Shown: positions 24,925 to 35,161 of the stretch, one piece after another
How the letters are laid out: every line of letters starts with the position of its first letter
How positions within the stretch are numbered: the first letter of the stretch is position 1
NCBI RefSeq assembly: GCF_025787225.1
Contig: NZ_CP090958.1
Location: 434,001 to 498,000, forward strand
Source of the DNA: Saxibacter everestensis
Lineage (GTDB): Bacteria > Actinomycetota > Actinomycetes > Actinomycetales > Brevibacteriaceae
Length of the DNA stretch: 64,000 nucleotides
Reading direction: 5' to 3'
Notes under the pieces: generated by a model
Database searches by the model: none
What the model saw: the letters and a program-made list of their open reading frames with translations, nothing else
What the model was told of the DNA's origin: nothing
Translations under genes and position numbers: made by a program

Positions 24925-26707
24925 GGCATCAGCAAACACCTCGGAACCTCGCGCGGCCAGACTCGGCATCATTACCGGGTCTGGTCCCGAGGCCGGCCTT
25001 GATCTGTGGTCGAAGGTCCTCCGCCACAACCGGTCCATGCTCGGGGAGCTCTACCAGGGCGACGCGGATGCCCCTCACCTGATCATTGTCTCCGTGCCGG
25101 AATTGGGCCACTCCATGGAGCTGGAATCGCAGGAAGAGCGCGTGTGGTGGGCGCTGGAGCGTACCGCGCGGCAATTGTCGCCGCAGGTGGATTACTACGT
25201 GATCGCCTGCAATACGCTCAACTACTATGCCGACCGCCTCGACGCACTGGGGCTCAGCGCTCGGCTCATCACCCCTACGCAGGTGGTTGTCCAGGAGCTG
25301 CAACGGCTGAACACCGACTCCGAGCAAAGCGTGGCGTTGCTTGGCAGCCGGCAGACCATGGACGTCGCCCGGTGGTCGTCTTATGCATCACTCGCCGAGC
25401 ATTTCCGCGTGGAACTGCCGGCCGACGACGACTCGCTGCACAGGCTGATATACGACGTTAAGCAGGCTGGCGGTTCAACGCCGCGGATCGAGGATGCCTT
25501 TCTTTCGTTGACCGACTCACTGGACAGCACCGTGGTGTTGCAAGCGTGCACGGAGCTGCCGCTGATCAATGTGAGCAGCGAAGCGGCCGCAAAAACGTTG
25601 ATCGACGTGTCCGATCTGTTGGCGCGGGCCTTGGCGGAAAAACACGTGGATGCCCTGCTGGCCGGCCTCGGTCACGACGCGGACGGCGCCGACCCACGAC
25701 TGCTCGTCGTATACACGGGCGGAACGTTTGGCATGCATGACTTGGGTGCCGGCCTGGAAGCCAATGCCGAGCTGAAGGCGGAAATCTCGGCACTGATCGA
25801 CGAGTACGACGAACGCCGGACCACCCGGCTGCGCTGGGGCTACGTCAAGTTGGACCGGATCATCGACAGCGCGGAATCGAGCCAGCAAACGGCCGTTGAC
25901 CTTGCTGCGGAAATCCGTAGCAACCTCGACGGGGCGGCCGGGCAAGCGGAGTATGACGGCGTGCTCGTCATTCACGGCACGGACACCCTGGCCTATACGG
26001 CATCCCGCGTAGCCTTCGAGCTTGCGGACCTGCACATTCCGGTGGTCTTCACCGGAGCACAATTGCCGCTCGGGTTTACCGGCAGCGATGCGCCGTCGAA
26101 CTTTGCGTACGCCCTGGACGTGCTTACGGGAGTGGTCACCCGGCAAACCTGGGTGGCGTTGAACCATGAGCTGCACCCGGCCGTCCGGGTCAGCAAATAT
26201 TCCAGCGAAAGCATGGCTGGTTTTGCCTCACCGAGGCCCCTGGCGCCGGTTACCAACCAGGCTCTGGCGGACGCCGTCGTTGTCGACAAGGCCATGCAAG
26301 GGGCTGGGAATGCCCGAAACATCGGCCTGCTCTCTGTCTTCCCTGGTATCTCCGCGGAAAATCTGCGCGCGGCCCTGGCCTGCTACCCCGACGGCTTGGT
26401 GATGGAATGTTACGGTGCCGGAACCGCGCCCGTGAACACGCCGGGGTTCGTTGACGCGCTGGCGGCAGCCGTGAACGCGGGAACCCCTGTGCTGGCCATT
26501 ACCCAGTGCCAGACCGGGGCCGTGAGCCTTTCGCGCTACGCGGTGGGCTCGGTCCTGGCCGACGCCGGCGTGATAGGCGGCGGTGACATGACGCTGGAGG
26601 CGGCCCTTGCCAAGCTGGGCTACCTGGTGAGCCGGGACTTGGACCTCGCCGCAATCCGGGATGCTCTCGCCGTCAACCTGATAGGTGAAATCACCACCGC
26701 CTACTAG
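24914..26707 (+). CDS. Fused aspartate/glutamate racemase and type I asparaginase
   Basis: One open frame of 597 residues joins two enzymes. Residues 15-250 are an aspartate/glutamate racemase: GIITGSGPEAG at the start and both catalytic cysteines, C99 in VIACNT and C212 in LQACTEL. Residues 260-597 are an L-asparaginase: VVYTGGTFGM with nucleophile T271, VLVIHGTDTLAYTAS with T356 and D357, and KYSSESMAGF with the catalytic lysine. The TTG start at 24914 has GAGGA 5 bases upstream and overlaps the permease stop, so translation is coupled. All catalytic residues are intact, so both activities are expected: amide hydrolysis to aspartate and interconversion of D- and L-aspartate. Separate proteins are the normal state. 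Confidence 0.9.
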   Translation: MKSKASANTSEPRAARLGIITGSGPEAGLDLWSKVLRHNRSMLGELYQGDADAPHLIIVSVPELGHSMELESQEERVWWALERTARQLSPQVDYYVIACNTLNYYADRLDALGLSARLITPTQVVVQELQRLNTDSEQSVALLGSRQTMDVARWSSYASLAEHFRVELPADDDSLHRLIYDVKQAGGSTPRIEDAFLSLTDSLDSTVVLQACTELPLINVSSEAAAKTLIDVSDLLARALAEKHVDALLAGLGHDADGADPRLLVVYTGGTFGMHDLGAGLEANAELKAEISALIDEYDERRTTRLRWGYVKLDRIIDSAESSQQTAVDLAAEIRSNLDGAAGQAEYDGVLVIHGTDTLAYTASRVAFELADLHIPVVFTGAQLPLGFTGSDAPSNFAYALDVLTGVVTRQTWVALNHELHPAVRVSKYSSESMAGFASPRPLAPVTNQALADAVVVDKAMQGAGNARNIGLLSVFPGISAENLRAALACYPDGLVMECYGAGTAPVNTPGFVDALAAAVNAGTPVLAITQCQTGAVSLSRYAVGSVLADAGVIGGGDMTLEAALAKLGYLVSRDLDLAAIRDALAVNLIGEITTAY

Positions 26708-26802
26708 GCTTGGGGATTCCGTTGCCAATGTTGCCCCGTTGCCAGAGTCCGGCGGAAGAGATCAGATTCACCGGCACCACTTACAACCGAACCGAGTTTC
26801 AA

Positions 26803-28254
26803 ATGACACACACCAGCACCTCCCCGCATCCTTCCCCCACGAGCCGCACGGAAACAGACTTCATGGGCACCCGGGATGTGCCGGACACGGCCTACTGGGG
26901 CATCCAGACACTCCGGGCCAAAGAGAACTTTCCGATTACCGGCATCCCCATCTCTTCCTATCCCGTACTGGTCAAGGCGCTGGCTCAGGTCAAGCACGCA
27001 GCCGTCCTGGCCAACTACGATCTGGGGCTGATCGACGAAACCAAAAAGGATGCCATCGTCCGGGCGTGCCTGGACATCGAGAATGGCCAGTTGCTGGACC
27101 AGTTCGTCGTCGATGTGATTCAAGGCGGGGCGGGGACGTCCACGAACATGAACGCCAACGAAGTGATCGCCAACAGGGCACTGGAACACCTAGGCCGCAG
27201 CAAGGGTGACTACGCCGCCATCCACCCCAACGGAGACGTCAATCTCGGACAATCAACGAACGACGTGTATCCAAGCGCCCTGAAAATCGCGGCCATCAAC
27301 GGCGCCGGCCAGCTCCTGGAAGCAATGGGCTACCTCCGTACGGCGTTCTCCCGCAAAGCCCTGGAGTTCGAAGACGTCGTCAAAGTCGGCAGGACCCAGC
27401 TGCAGGACGCCGTACCCATGACCCTTGGGCAGGAATTCAGCACGTACGCCGTCATGGTCGAGGAAGACGAGCTCAGGGTGAAGGAAGCCTTGGTGCACCT
27501 GCACGAAATCAATCTCGGAGCGACGGCCATCGGAACGGGCATCAATACGCACCCGCAGTATGCTGCTGCCTCCTGCGCGCATCTGCAGCGAATCACAGGA
27601 CTGCCCCTGGCAACGGCGGCGAACCTCGTGGAAGCGACCCAGGACTGTGGTTCCTTCGTCCTGTTCTCCGGAACCCTCAAGCGGGTGGCCGTGAAACTCT
27701 CGAAGATCTGCAACGACCTGAGGCTTCTATCCTCCGGCCCCCGTGCCGGATTTGCTGAGATCAACCTTCCCCCGCGGCAGGCCGGCTCCAGCATCATGCC
27801 CGGCAAGGTCAACCCGGTCATCCCCGAGGTCGTCAACCAGGTTGCTTTTGAGGTGATAGGAAACGACCTCACGATCACCATGGCCGCAGAAGCAGGCCAG
27901 TTACAGCTCAATGCCTTCGAACCAATCATCGGCCGCTCTCTGTTCGCCAGCCTGTCGCACCTGACCGCTGCCTGCACCACGCTCGCGGATCACTGCATTG
28001 ACGGGATCACCGCCAACAAGGAATTCCTCCGGTCCCAGGTCGAGGCCAGCATTGGAGTCGTGACCATCCTTAACCCGCTCATCGGCTATGACGCCGCGAC
28101 ATCAATCGCCAGGCAGGCTCTGGTAACCGGGCGCAGCGTCACGGAACTCGTCCTCGAACGCGGCCTGCTCAGCGCCGAGGAACTAAACGAGATCCTTCGC
28201 CCCGAGCACCTCGCCAACCCGCAGGACTCAGCCGATATCGACGTCCAGCAGTGA
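26803..28254 (+). CDS. aspA: Aspartate ammonia-lyase
   Basis: Converts L-aspartate to fumarate and ammonia. The 483-residue protein begins at ATG 26803 (MTHTSTSPHPSPTSRTETDF) and shows GGAGTSTNMNANEVIANRAL, NLGQSTNDVYPSA, the substrate His region INTHPQYA and the fumarase/aspartase signature GSSIMPGKVNP with the catalytic serine loop. A TTG at 26710 would add 31 poorly conserved residues. It is the third gene of the operon, 95 bases after the fused racemase-asparaginase, and completes the route from asparagine to the citrate cycle. Confidence 0.95.
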   Translation: MTHTSTSPHPSPTSRTETDFMGTRDVPDTAYWGIQTLRAKENFPITGIPISSYPVLVKALAQVKHAAVLANYDLGLIDETKKDAIVRACLDIENGQLLDQFVVDVIQGGAGTSTNMNANEVIANRALEHLGRSKGDYAAIHPNGDVNLGQSTNDVYPSALKIAAINGAGQLLEAMGYLRTAFSRKALEFEDVVKVGRTQLQDAVPMTLGQEFSTYAVMVEEDELRVKEALVHLHEINLGATAIGTGINTHPQYAAASCAHLQRITGLPLATAANLVEATQDCGSFVLFSGTLKRVAVKLSKICNDLRLLSSGPRAGFAEINLPPRQAGSSIMPGKVNPVIPEVVNQVAFEVIGNDLTITMAAEAGQLQLNAFEPIIGRSLFASLSHLTAACTTLADHCIDGITANKEFLRSQVEASIGVVTILNPLIGYDAATSIARQALVTGRSVTELVLERGLLSAEELNEILRPEHLANPQDSADIDVQQ

Positions 28255-28266
28255 CTGCGTAGCGAG

Positions 28267-29034
28267 CTATCCAGCAGTCCACCCGCCATCCAGCACGATG
28301 TTGCTACCGGTCATCGAAGTGGCCGCATCTGAGCAGGCGAACGCCACAGCCTCGGCGATCTCGGATGCCTCTGCCAGGCGCTTCAGCGGCTGTTTGGCGA
28401 GCAGGATCTTCTCCAGCACCTCGGACTCGGGAATTCCATGGGTTCTGGCTTGATCTTTCAGCTGCGCTTCGATTATCGGCGTTCGGACGTAGCCGGGATT
28501 GATGCAGACGCTGGTCACACCGTGCGGCGCGCCTTCGAGTGCGGTTACCTTCGAGAGCCCCTCCAATCCATGCTTGGCGGAGACGTAGGCACCCTTGAAT
28601 TCGCTTGCGCGCAGTCCGTGAGCGGAGGAAATGTTCACGATCCGTCCCCAGCCCCGGTCGTACATCGCCGGCAGAACTGCTCGGATCAGCAAAAACGGCG
28701 CGGTCAGCATCAACTGCTGGATCAGCTGCCACTTCTCGACCGGGAATTCGTGCAATGGGGCAACATGCTGGATCCCGGCGTTGTTCACCAGGATGTCGGC
28801 ATCGAGGCTGAGGCCCGCCAGAGCGGCAGTGTCGCTGAGGTCAATAGGCCAGCTCTCAACCTCTGCACCGGTGCCTCGAAGCTGCTCGGCAAACGACTCG
28901 AGCTTCTCCTGGTTAATGTCCGCCACGGTGAGCCGGGCACCGGCACCGGCCAGCCGGGTCGCCGTGGCGGCGCCGATGCCGCTTGCTGCGCCGGTAATGA
29001 TTGCGTGTCGTCCGGTTAGGGTGTTTTCAGTCAT
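28267..29034 (-). CDS. 3-hydroxybutyrate dehydrogenase-like short-chain dehydrogenase
   Basis: SDR enzyme of 255 residues. It has the cofactor motif TGAASGIGAAT, an Asp after beta2 (TVADINQ) indicating NAD, NNAGIQHVAPLHEFPVEKW, and the Ser-Tyr-Lys triad in ISSAHGL and YVSAKHGLEG. The sequence around IQHVAPLHEFP and SAHGL is that of 3-hydroxybutyrate dehydrogenases, which interconvert 3-hydroxybutyrate and acetoacetate. It converges on aspA with a 12-base gap, so it is not part of the asparagine operon. Confidence 0.87.
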   Translation of the reverse strand: MTENTLTGRHAIITGAASGIGAATATRLAGAGARLTVADINQEKLESFAEQLRGTGAEVESWPIDLSDTAALAGLSLDADILVNNAGIQHVAPLHEFPVEKWQLIQQLMLTAPFLLIRAVLPAMYDRGWGRIVNISSAHGLRASEFKGAYVSAKHGLEGLSKVTALEGAPHGVTSVCINPGYVRTPIIEAQLKDQARTHGIPESEVLEKILLAKQPLKRLAEASEIAEAVAFACSDAATSMTGSNIVLDGGWTAG

Positions 29035-29121
29035 AGCCTCAGGCTAATCGCCGGGTTGGAATGACAGCGATGTGATTCCCCTTTACGATGGAGGAGGTTT
29101 TGCAATCGAGAAGGAGTATTC

Positions 29122-29436
29122 ATGAGTCGAGCAATGGTGAACGGCGCGGTGTCGTCCGTCGATACCGATGTCGCCGATGATCATGGACTCTCCGAGCGAG
29201 ATCAGCAGATCCTCGCGTTCGAACGGCAGTGGTGGCGCTACGCCGGCGCCAAGGAGCAGGCGATCCGGGACCAGTTTGGCCTGAGTGCCACGAACTACTT
29301 CCAGATTTTGAACGGCCTGCTGGATTCCCCGGCCGCGCTGCAGCACGATCCGATGCTGGTCAAGCGCCTTCGCCGGATGCGGGACTCAAGGCAGCGTGAA
29401 CGCTCCGCGCGCCGGCTTGGCCCGACCAGGGCGTAA
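29122..29436 (+). CDS. DUF3263 protein
   Basis: Protein of 104 residues with the DUF3263 pattern LSERDQQILAFERQWWRYAG, then KEQAIRDQFGLSATNYFQIL, which looks like a helix-turn-helix, and a basic C-terminus (RLRRMRDSRQRERSARR). The family is conserved in actinobacteria next to LytR_C genes, exactly as here; a DNA-binding role is inferred only from fold and charge. AGAAGGAG-like bases precede ATG 29122. Confidence 0.88.
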   Translation: MSRAMVNGAVSSVDTDVADDHGLSERDQQILAFERQWWRYAGAKEQAIRDQFGLSATNYFQILNGLLDSPAALQHDPMLVKRLRRMRDSRQRERSARRLGPTRA

Positions 29437-29448
29437 TGTAGTAGCCAT

Positions 29449-30027
29449 ATGTCTGATCAGTATCCGCGTGACGAATTCGACGATGTCCCTCCCACCGATC
29501 GCAAAGGGGCGCACCGTGTCGCCCCATCGAAACTGGGTGGAGTGTCCGCACGTGTATTCGTTGCCATAGTCGCTCTCGTCGCCATCCTGCTGGGAGTGGC
29601 GGTCTTCAACATTGTCCGTTCGGGGCAGGCCGGCGTCGATGACACGGTCGCCGAAAGCACCGCGACGCCATCGAAGGGTGCGGAGCCGAAAGAGACCGAG
29701 ACGGCAACCGATAAAGCCACGGATGAGGCAACCGAAGAAGCGAAGGACGTCGACAAGACGGTCAGTATCTCGGTGCTGAACTCCACCTCGCAGAAGGGGC
29801 TGGCGAGCACGGTCGCCAAGCGGCTGAAGGACGACGGCTGGAAAGCGCCATCGACGGGCAACTACCGCAGCTCCGTCACCACGACGACTGTGTACTACGT
29901 CTCGGACGACTTGCGCGACACCGCTCAGGCGATCGCCGACGCACTCGGCTCTTCTGAGATCCAGGAATCCCGGGACTTCAATGCGAAGATCACTGTCGTA
30001 GTTGCCTCGGATTACCAGGACTCCTGA
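29449..30027 (+). CDS. LytR_C-domain membrane protein
   Basis: Protein of 192 residues with a cytosolic N-terminus, one membrane helix (about residues 32-56, VFVAIVALVAILLGVAVFNI), a Thr/Glu/Lys-rich extracellular linker and a C-terminal LytR_C domain (VSISVLNSTSQKGLASTVAK, then TVYYVSDDLRDTAQAIAD). LytR_C domains accompany cell-wall glycopolymer transferases. The DUF3263 gene ends 12 bases upstream, forming a two-gene unit conserved in the phylum. Confidence 0.87.
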   Translation: MSDQYPRDEFDDVPPTDRKGAHRVAPSKLGGVSARVFVAIVALVAILLGVAVFNIVRSGQAGVDDTVAESTATPSKGAEPKETETATDKATDEATEEAKDVDKTVSISVLNSTSQKGLASTVAKRLKDDGWKAPSTGNYRSSVTTTTVYYVSDDLRDTAQAIADALGSSEIQESRDFNAKITVVVASDYQDS

Positions 30028-30343
30028 CCGCCCAAAGTTCTGCGGCCAGACCCGTTGACTGATGCCTGGCCGAAGAGCGCTGCGCCGGGAAACGTAACGG
30101 TTGTATCTCGCAATTCATGACTCACGTCACAAACGGCATCGCGTCCTATTAGTGTTGTGCCTGGTCAAACAGTTCGATAAGCAATCCCTCTCCCCGAAAG
30201 TTTCCTCGTCATCTGGCGAGACGAATCCCCGGACGGACGGGCCAGGCAAGTTGAACCATCGCGGAACGCGTGAGCGTTGGACCCTGTCCGATCGGGATGT
30301 GCCGTTGGACGGCAATTTTCAGCAAGTGAAATTGGAGCAACAC
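30028..30343 (+). other. Intergenic region with the cspA leader
   Basis: No open frame with coding character. Cold-shock genes typically have a long 5' leader that refolds with temperature, and this stretch, rich in short GC hairpins such as tcgtc-atctggcga-gacga near 30206, could contain one. A possible -10 tattag at 30147 has no good -35 partner. The ribosome site ttggagc is 7 bases before the cspA ATG. Confidence 0.4.
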
Positions 30344-30547
30344 ATGGCTCAGGGAACCGTAAAGTGGTTCAATGCCGAAAAAGGGTATGGATTCATCACT
30401 GTGGACGGTGGCGGACCGGACGTTTTCGTCCACTGGTCGTCGATCCAGATGGATGGCTACCGAAGCCTCGAAGAGGGTCAGCAGGTTGAATTTGAGGTGG
30501 GTACCGGTCAGAAGGGTCCACAGGCAGAGGCGGTTCGCCCGGCCTGA
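30344..30547 (+). CDS. Cold-shock protein (CspA family)
   Basis: Nucleic-acid chaperone of 67 residues. RNP1 is seen as KGYGFIT and RNP2 as VFVHWSSI, in the order [20 protein letters not shown] and on, with length exactly that of the family. The Trp in HWSS replaces the common Phe (VFVHFS), an unusual but conservative aromatic change. It is preceded by a long leader and followed by the groEL control region. Works in the cytosol on single-stranded RNA or DNA. Confidence 0.95.
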   Translation: MAQGTVKWFNAEKGYGFITVDGGGPDVFVHWSSIQMDGYRSLEEGQQVEFEVGTGQKGPQAEAVRPA

Positions 30548-30641
30548 GCATCTGCTCAGCTGCATCCCGCAATAGCTATCGCTTCATCGTGAGCAGTTTT
30601 CGAAGTCTGACGTCGTCCGAGGTTTGGGCGGCGTCTTTCTT

Positions 30642-30668
30642 CTTGCACTCTCGAGCTGAGAGTGCTAA
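30642..30668. promoter_or_regulatory. CIRCE element 1 (HrcA operator)
   Basis: The arms cttgcactc (30642-30650) and gagtgctaa (30660-30668) with a 9-base spacer fit TTAGCACTC-N9-GAGTGCTAA with one or two differences in the left arm. HrcA binding represses heat-shock genes until stress. Confidence 0.85.
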
Positions 30669-30676
30669 ATCTAGAG

Positions 30677-30703
30677 TTAGCACTCTCGCTATGAGAGTGC
30701 CAC
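30677..30703. promoter_or_regulatory. CIRCE element 2 (HrcA operator)
   Basis: The perfect left arm ttagcactc (30677-30685), a 9-base spacer and a weaker right arm gagtgccac (30695-30703). It lies 8 bases after the first element, both upstream of groEL by about 130 bases. Paired CIRCE sites suggest cooperative repression. Confidence 0.85.
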
Positions 30704-30828
30704 CATCTCGGGTTTAGTGAGAGTCCTACGTCGCTTCGCGTGCAGGGATCGTTGAAGCGGCTGGCTCGGCCGTCGCGGGCGCTTTACCCGGGATCTCCAT
30801 CCATACCCGGTACCGGGAGGGACGATAA

Positions 30829-32463
<1,635 letters not shown>

Positions 32464-32482
32464 TCCACACCGCTCCTGAAGA

Positions 32483-32517
32483 GGGCCGGCCCGAGTAGTC
32501 TCGGGCCGGCCCTTTTT
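32483..32517. terminator. Strong rho-independent terminator after groEL
   Basis: A 13-base GC-rich perfect stem (gggccggcccgag and its complement), a 4-base loop and ttttt. It ends 11 bases from the stop codon of the converging DUF1707 gene and may serve it weakly on the other strand. Confidence 0.92.
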
Positions 32518-32527
32518 GTCGTTTTCG

Positions 32528-33202
32528 CTAGTTGCGGCGTCGGTCGTCGCGACGCTGGGCACGCCATTCCCGCAGGTCCTGCCGCCGTTGATCCCGGCTG
32601 TGCGGATGCCGGGCCAGATGTTGCTGCGTCGGCGCGACTATTGGCCGGGCGGGAAGCGCACCCGGCTCGGACTCGATTGCCTGCCTGCGCTTCTGCTCCC
32701 GGCGCTCCAGATGCCGCACTTCGTCCTCGATGACGTCCCGCTTGTTGATCAGCTGTGTCACCACGCCGATTCCGGTGCCGACTATCGGGAAGATCGGCCA
32801 GAAGAAATAGGGGTCGCCATTCATGAAGGACGTGGCAATCCAGATCGCTCCGGTTATTGCGGACGTGCTGGCGAAGCCGGTGAAACGCGCCCGTAATCCT
32901 CGTCGGTACGATCGTTCGGCTTGGGCGGGGAAGTCCTTCCCTGACGCTTCGGCGATGCCGGTGACTGGCAGCAAATCCTCCAGCAGCGGCGGGAACTCAC
33001 CAAGCATTCGAGCACTAAGGACTGACTCGGCCCGCTCATCGTACTCCTCGCGGTCAAGGCGTCCGTCCGCGTATGCGTCCGCGACGACCTGGCTGACGAT
33101 AGCGCGATCCTGATCCGAGGCGCGAAGCTGCGCATACTGCGGATCCCGTGGATCTTTCGATAGCTGTTCCCATACGGGCACAGCGTCATCGGACGAAGTC
33201 AT
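32528..33202 (-). CDS. DUF1707 protein with 2TM domain
   Basis: Protein of 224 residues. The N-terminal DUF1707 (SHOCT-like) domain reads LRASDQDRAIVSQVVADAYA then DGRLDREEYDERAESVLSAR. Two membrane helices follow (about residues 105-125 and 130-150), then a very basic, Arg/Gln-rich cytosolic tail. DUF1707 is widespread in actinobacteria next to membrane segments; its function is unknown, possibly membrane-associated sensing. It converges on groEL. Confidence 0.85.
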   Translation of the reverse strand: MTSSDDAVPVWEQLSKDPRDPQYAQLRASDQDRAIVSQVVADAYADGRLDREEYDERAESVLSARMLGEFPPLLEDLLPVTGIAEASGKDFPAQAERSYRRGLRARFTGFASTSAITGAIWIATSFMNGDPYFFWPIFPIVGTGIGVVTQLINKRDVIEDEVRHLERREQKRRQAIESEPGALPARPIVAPTQQHLARHPHSRDQRRQDLREWRAQRRDDRRRN

Positions 33203-33296
33203 AGCTCTAGTCTCTCACTGTCTCACCCGCGTTCCAGGTCTCGAATATCGATCCCGTTCCAGGGTGCCCGGGCGGTAAGAGGATAGTCTGACCGAT

Positions 33297-34043
33297 GTGG
33301 TCATTTCCGCCCTGATCCTGCTGGCGATATTTGTCGGCGCCTGTTCTCAGCGCATCACCGGGATGGGCTTTGCCCTCGTCTCGGCTCCTTTTCTGGTGCT
33401 TCTGCTCGGTCCGTTCCCTGGCGTGATGGTTGTCAATCTGTGTGGCATCATTTCCTCAGGATTTGTGCTGAGCCGGGTATGGCGGTCCGTTGAATGGAAG
33501 ACCTGCGGCTGGCTCGTCATGTTCGCGGTGATCGGCATCATTCCCGGTGCCTGGCTGGCCAGCGTCGTTCACCCCACGGCGCTTGAGATCACGATCGGCG
33601 GCCTGCTGATCGTGGCGCTGTCCATTTCGATCCTGGCATCGAAGTTTGCGGATGCCGCCTCTCCCACCCTCCCGAACAAGATGGCGGCCGGTTTCCTGTC
33701 CGGCGCCATGAACGCTGCGGCCGGCGTCGGTGGCCCGGCGGTGAGTGTCTACGCTGTGGCGACGCGCTGGGAACAACGGGCATTCGCGGCCACGCTGCAG
33801 CCGTATCTGTTGGTTGTCTCCGTTTTGTCGCTGACCGGAAAGCTGATCCTGGAGCCGACTGGCTGGCCGACCATTCCGATCTGGTTGTGGGCATCGATGC
33901 TCGGAGTGCTGATGGCGGGAGTTTTCGTCGGCGACAAGCTGTCCCATCGGGTCTCGCCGCTGACCGCGCGGCGGATACTGATCGTCCTGGCCTATGCCGG
34001 CGCCCTGGCAACCCTGATCAAGGGGCTGGTCTCTCTTGGGTAG
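33297..34043 (+). CDS. TauE/SafE-family sulfite/organosulfonate exporter-like protein
   Basis: Membrane protein of 248 residues with about eight helices arranged as two halves of four. The N-terminal motif FVGACSQRITGMGFALVSAP and the second-half GFLSGAMNAAAGVGGPAVSV are the repeated signatures of the TauE/SafE family, which moves sulfite or small organic anions. GTG 33297 is the likely start; no strong ribosome site was found. It converges on the homocysteine methyltransferase gene, which gives a loose sulfur-metabolism context only. Confidence 0.88.
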   Translation: MVISALILLAIFVGACSQRITGMGFALVSAPFLVLLLGPFPGVMVVNLCGIISSGFVLSRVWRSVEWKTCGWLVMFAVIGIIPGAWLASVVHPTALEITIGGLLIVALSISILASKFADAASPTLPNKMAAGFLSGAMNAAAGVGGPAVSVYAVATRWEQRAFAATLQPYLLVVSVLSLTGKLILEPTGWPTIPIWLWASMLGVLMAGVFVGDKLSHRVSPLTARRILIVLAYAGALATLIKGLVSLG

Positions 34044-34074
34044 CCAGAGTTTGCCAAGGTGAGGTAGCGGTTCG

Positions 34075-35022
34075 TCACACCTTCGCCAGAGCAAGCGCAA
34101 CGGCTTCGATGTCGCGAGGCGTGGTTCGGCAGCAGCCACCGATTATTGCTGCACCAGCCTGGTACAGGCCACGGCCGACATCGTCGAAATTCTGCCTCCC
34201 GGCGGTACCCAACCAGGCCTGGGAGCCCGCGTCCCACAACTCACCTGAATTCGGGTAGGCAACGATAGGCAGACTGGTGTGGTTCCGCAGGACGGCCACC
34301 AGTTGGTTGGCCAGCTCGGCAGGAACACAGTTGACGCCGATCGCGGAAACCTCCTGTCCTGCCATCCGCGCGCAGTCGGCGAGCGGCGTCCCATCGCTGA
34401 TTCGCGCCCCGTCACGCGCGCTGAACGTGAGCCAGGAATCGATCTCCGGGAAGTCGGCCAAGACCGAGAGCAGAGCTTCGGCCTCCCGCGCCGACGGTAT
34501 GGTCTCGCAGGCGAACAGCTCAGAACCGGCCTCGGCCAGGATTTCAATCCGAGGACGATGAAACGCCGCAAGCTGGCGGACAGTCAGGCCGTCGTCCCCC
34601 CGATACTCGGAACCATCAGCGAGATAGGCGCCATAGGGGCCGATGGACGTCGCGACAATCGGCTGGACTAATCTGCCCGGCGCCGCCGCAGATGCCTCGT
34701 CCCGAGCGTGCTTGGCAAGCAGCAGACTTGACCGCAGCAGCTGTTCGGCTTCGAGGTTGGTATACCCCCGGGCTTTGAGCCCGGGGAGGGTCGCCTGATA
34801 GCTCGACGTCAGAATGATGTCCGCCCCGGCATCGAGATAATCGCGATGCACCGCGGAAATGACGCCGGGCTTCTCGGCAAGGAGCTGGGCTGACCACAGG
34901 CCCCCGTCGAGTGCCTCCCCTCGACGGGTCAGCTCTGTGCCCAGCGCGCCATCCAGAACCAGGTACTTCCTCGCCGCGAGCATGGCGTTAAGGGAACTCA
35001 CTCCTGCACCTTCCGCGGTCAT
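34075..35022 (-). CDS. mmuM: Homocysteine S-methyltransferase
   Basis: Transfers a methyl group, probably from S-methylmethionine, to homocysteine to give methionine. The 315-residue protein from ATG 35022 has LDGALGTELTRRG, ILTSSYQATLPG, the zinc ligands in GVNCVP and IIGGCCRTTP, and FACETIPSAREAEAL. A longer frame from 35073 adds 17 unrelated residues. Members of this betaine-homocysteine methyltransferase family without a B12 domain are cytosolic zinc enzymes. It diverges from the aldo-keto reductase. Confidence 0.92.
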   Translation of the reverse strand: MTAEGAGVSSLNAMLAARKYLVLDGALGTELTRRGEALDGGLWSAQLLAEKPGVISAVHRDYLDAGADIILTSSYQATLPGLKARGYTNLEAEQLLRSSLLLAKHARDEASAAAPGRLVQPIVATSIGPYGAYLADGSEYRGDDGLTVRQLAAFHRPRIEILAEAGSELFACETIPSAREAEALLSVLADFPEIDSWLTFSARDGARISDGTPLADCARMAGQEVSAIGVNCVPAELANQLVAVLRNHTSLPIVAYPNSGELWDAGSQAWLGTAGRQNFDDVGRGLYQAGAAIIGGCCRTTPRDIEAVALALAKV

Positions 35023-35161
35023 CGGTTTTTGTTCGACGGGTCGATGGTAACGCTCCACAAGCCAACCATGCACCGGCGAAAGCTGGCCGACGATGTGTCA
35101 TCCCTTCCGCGTCGTAGGCTAAACAACAGCGCAATGTGATGTCGAGGAAAGGAACAACCCG

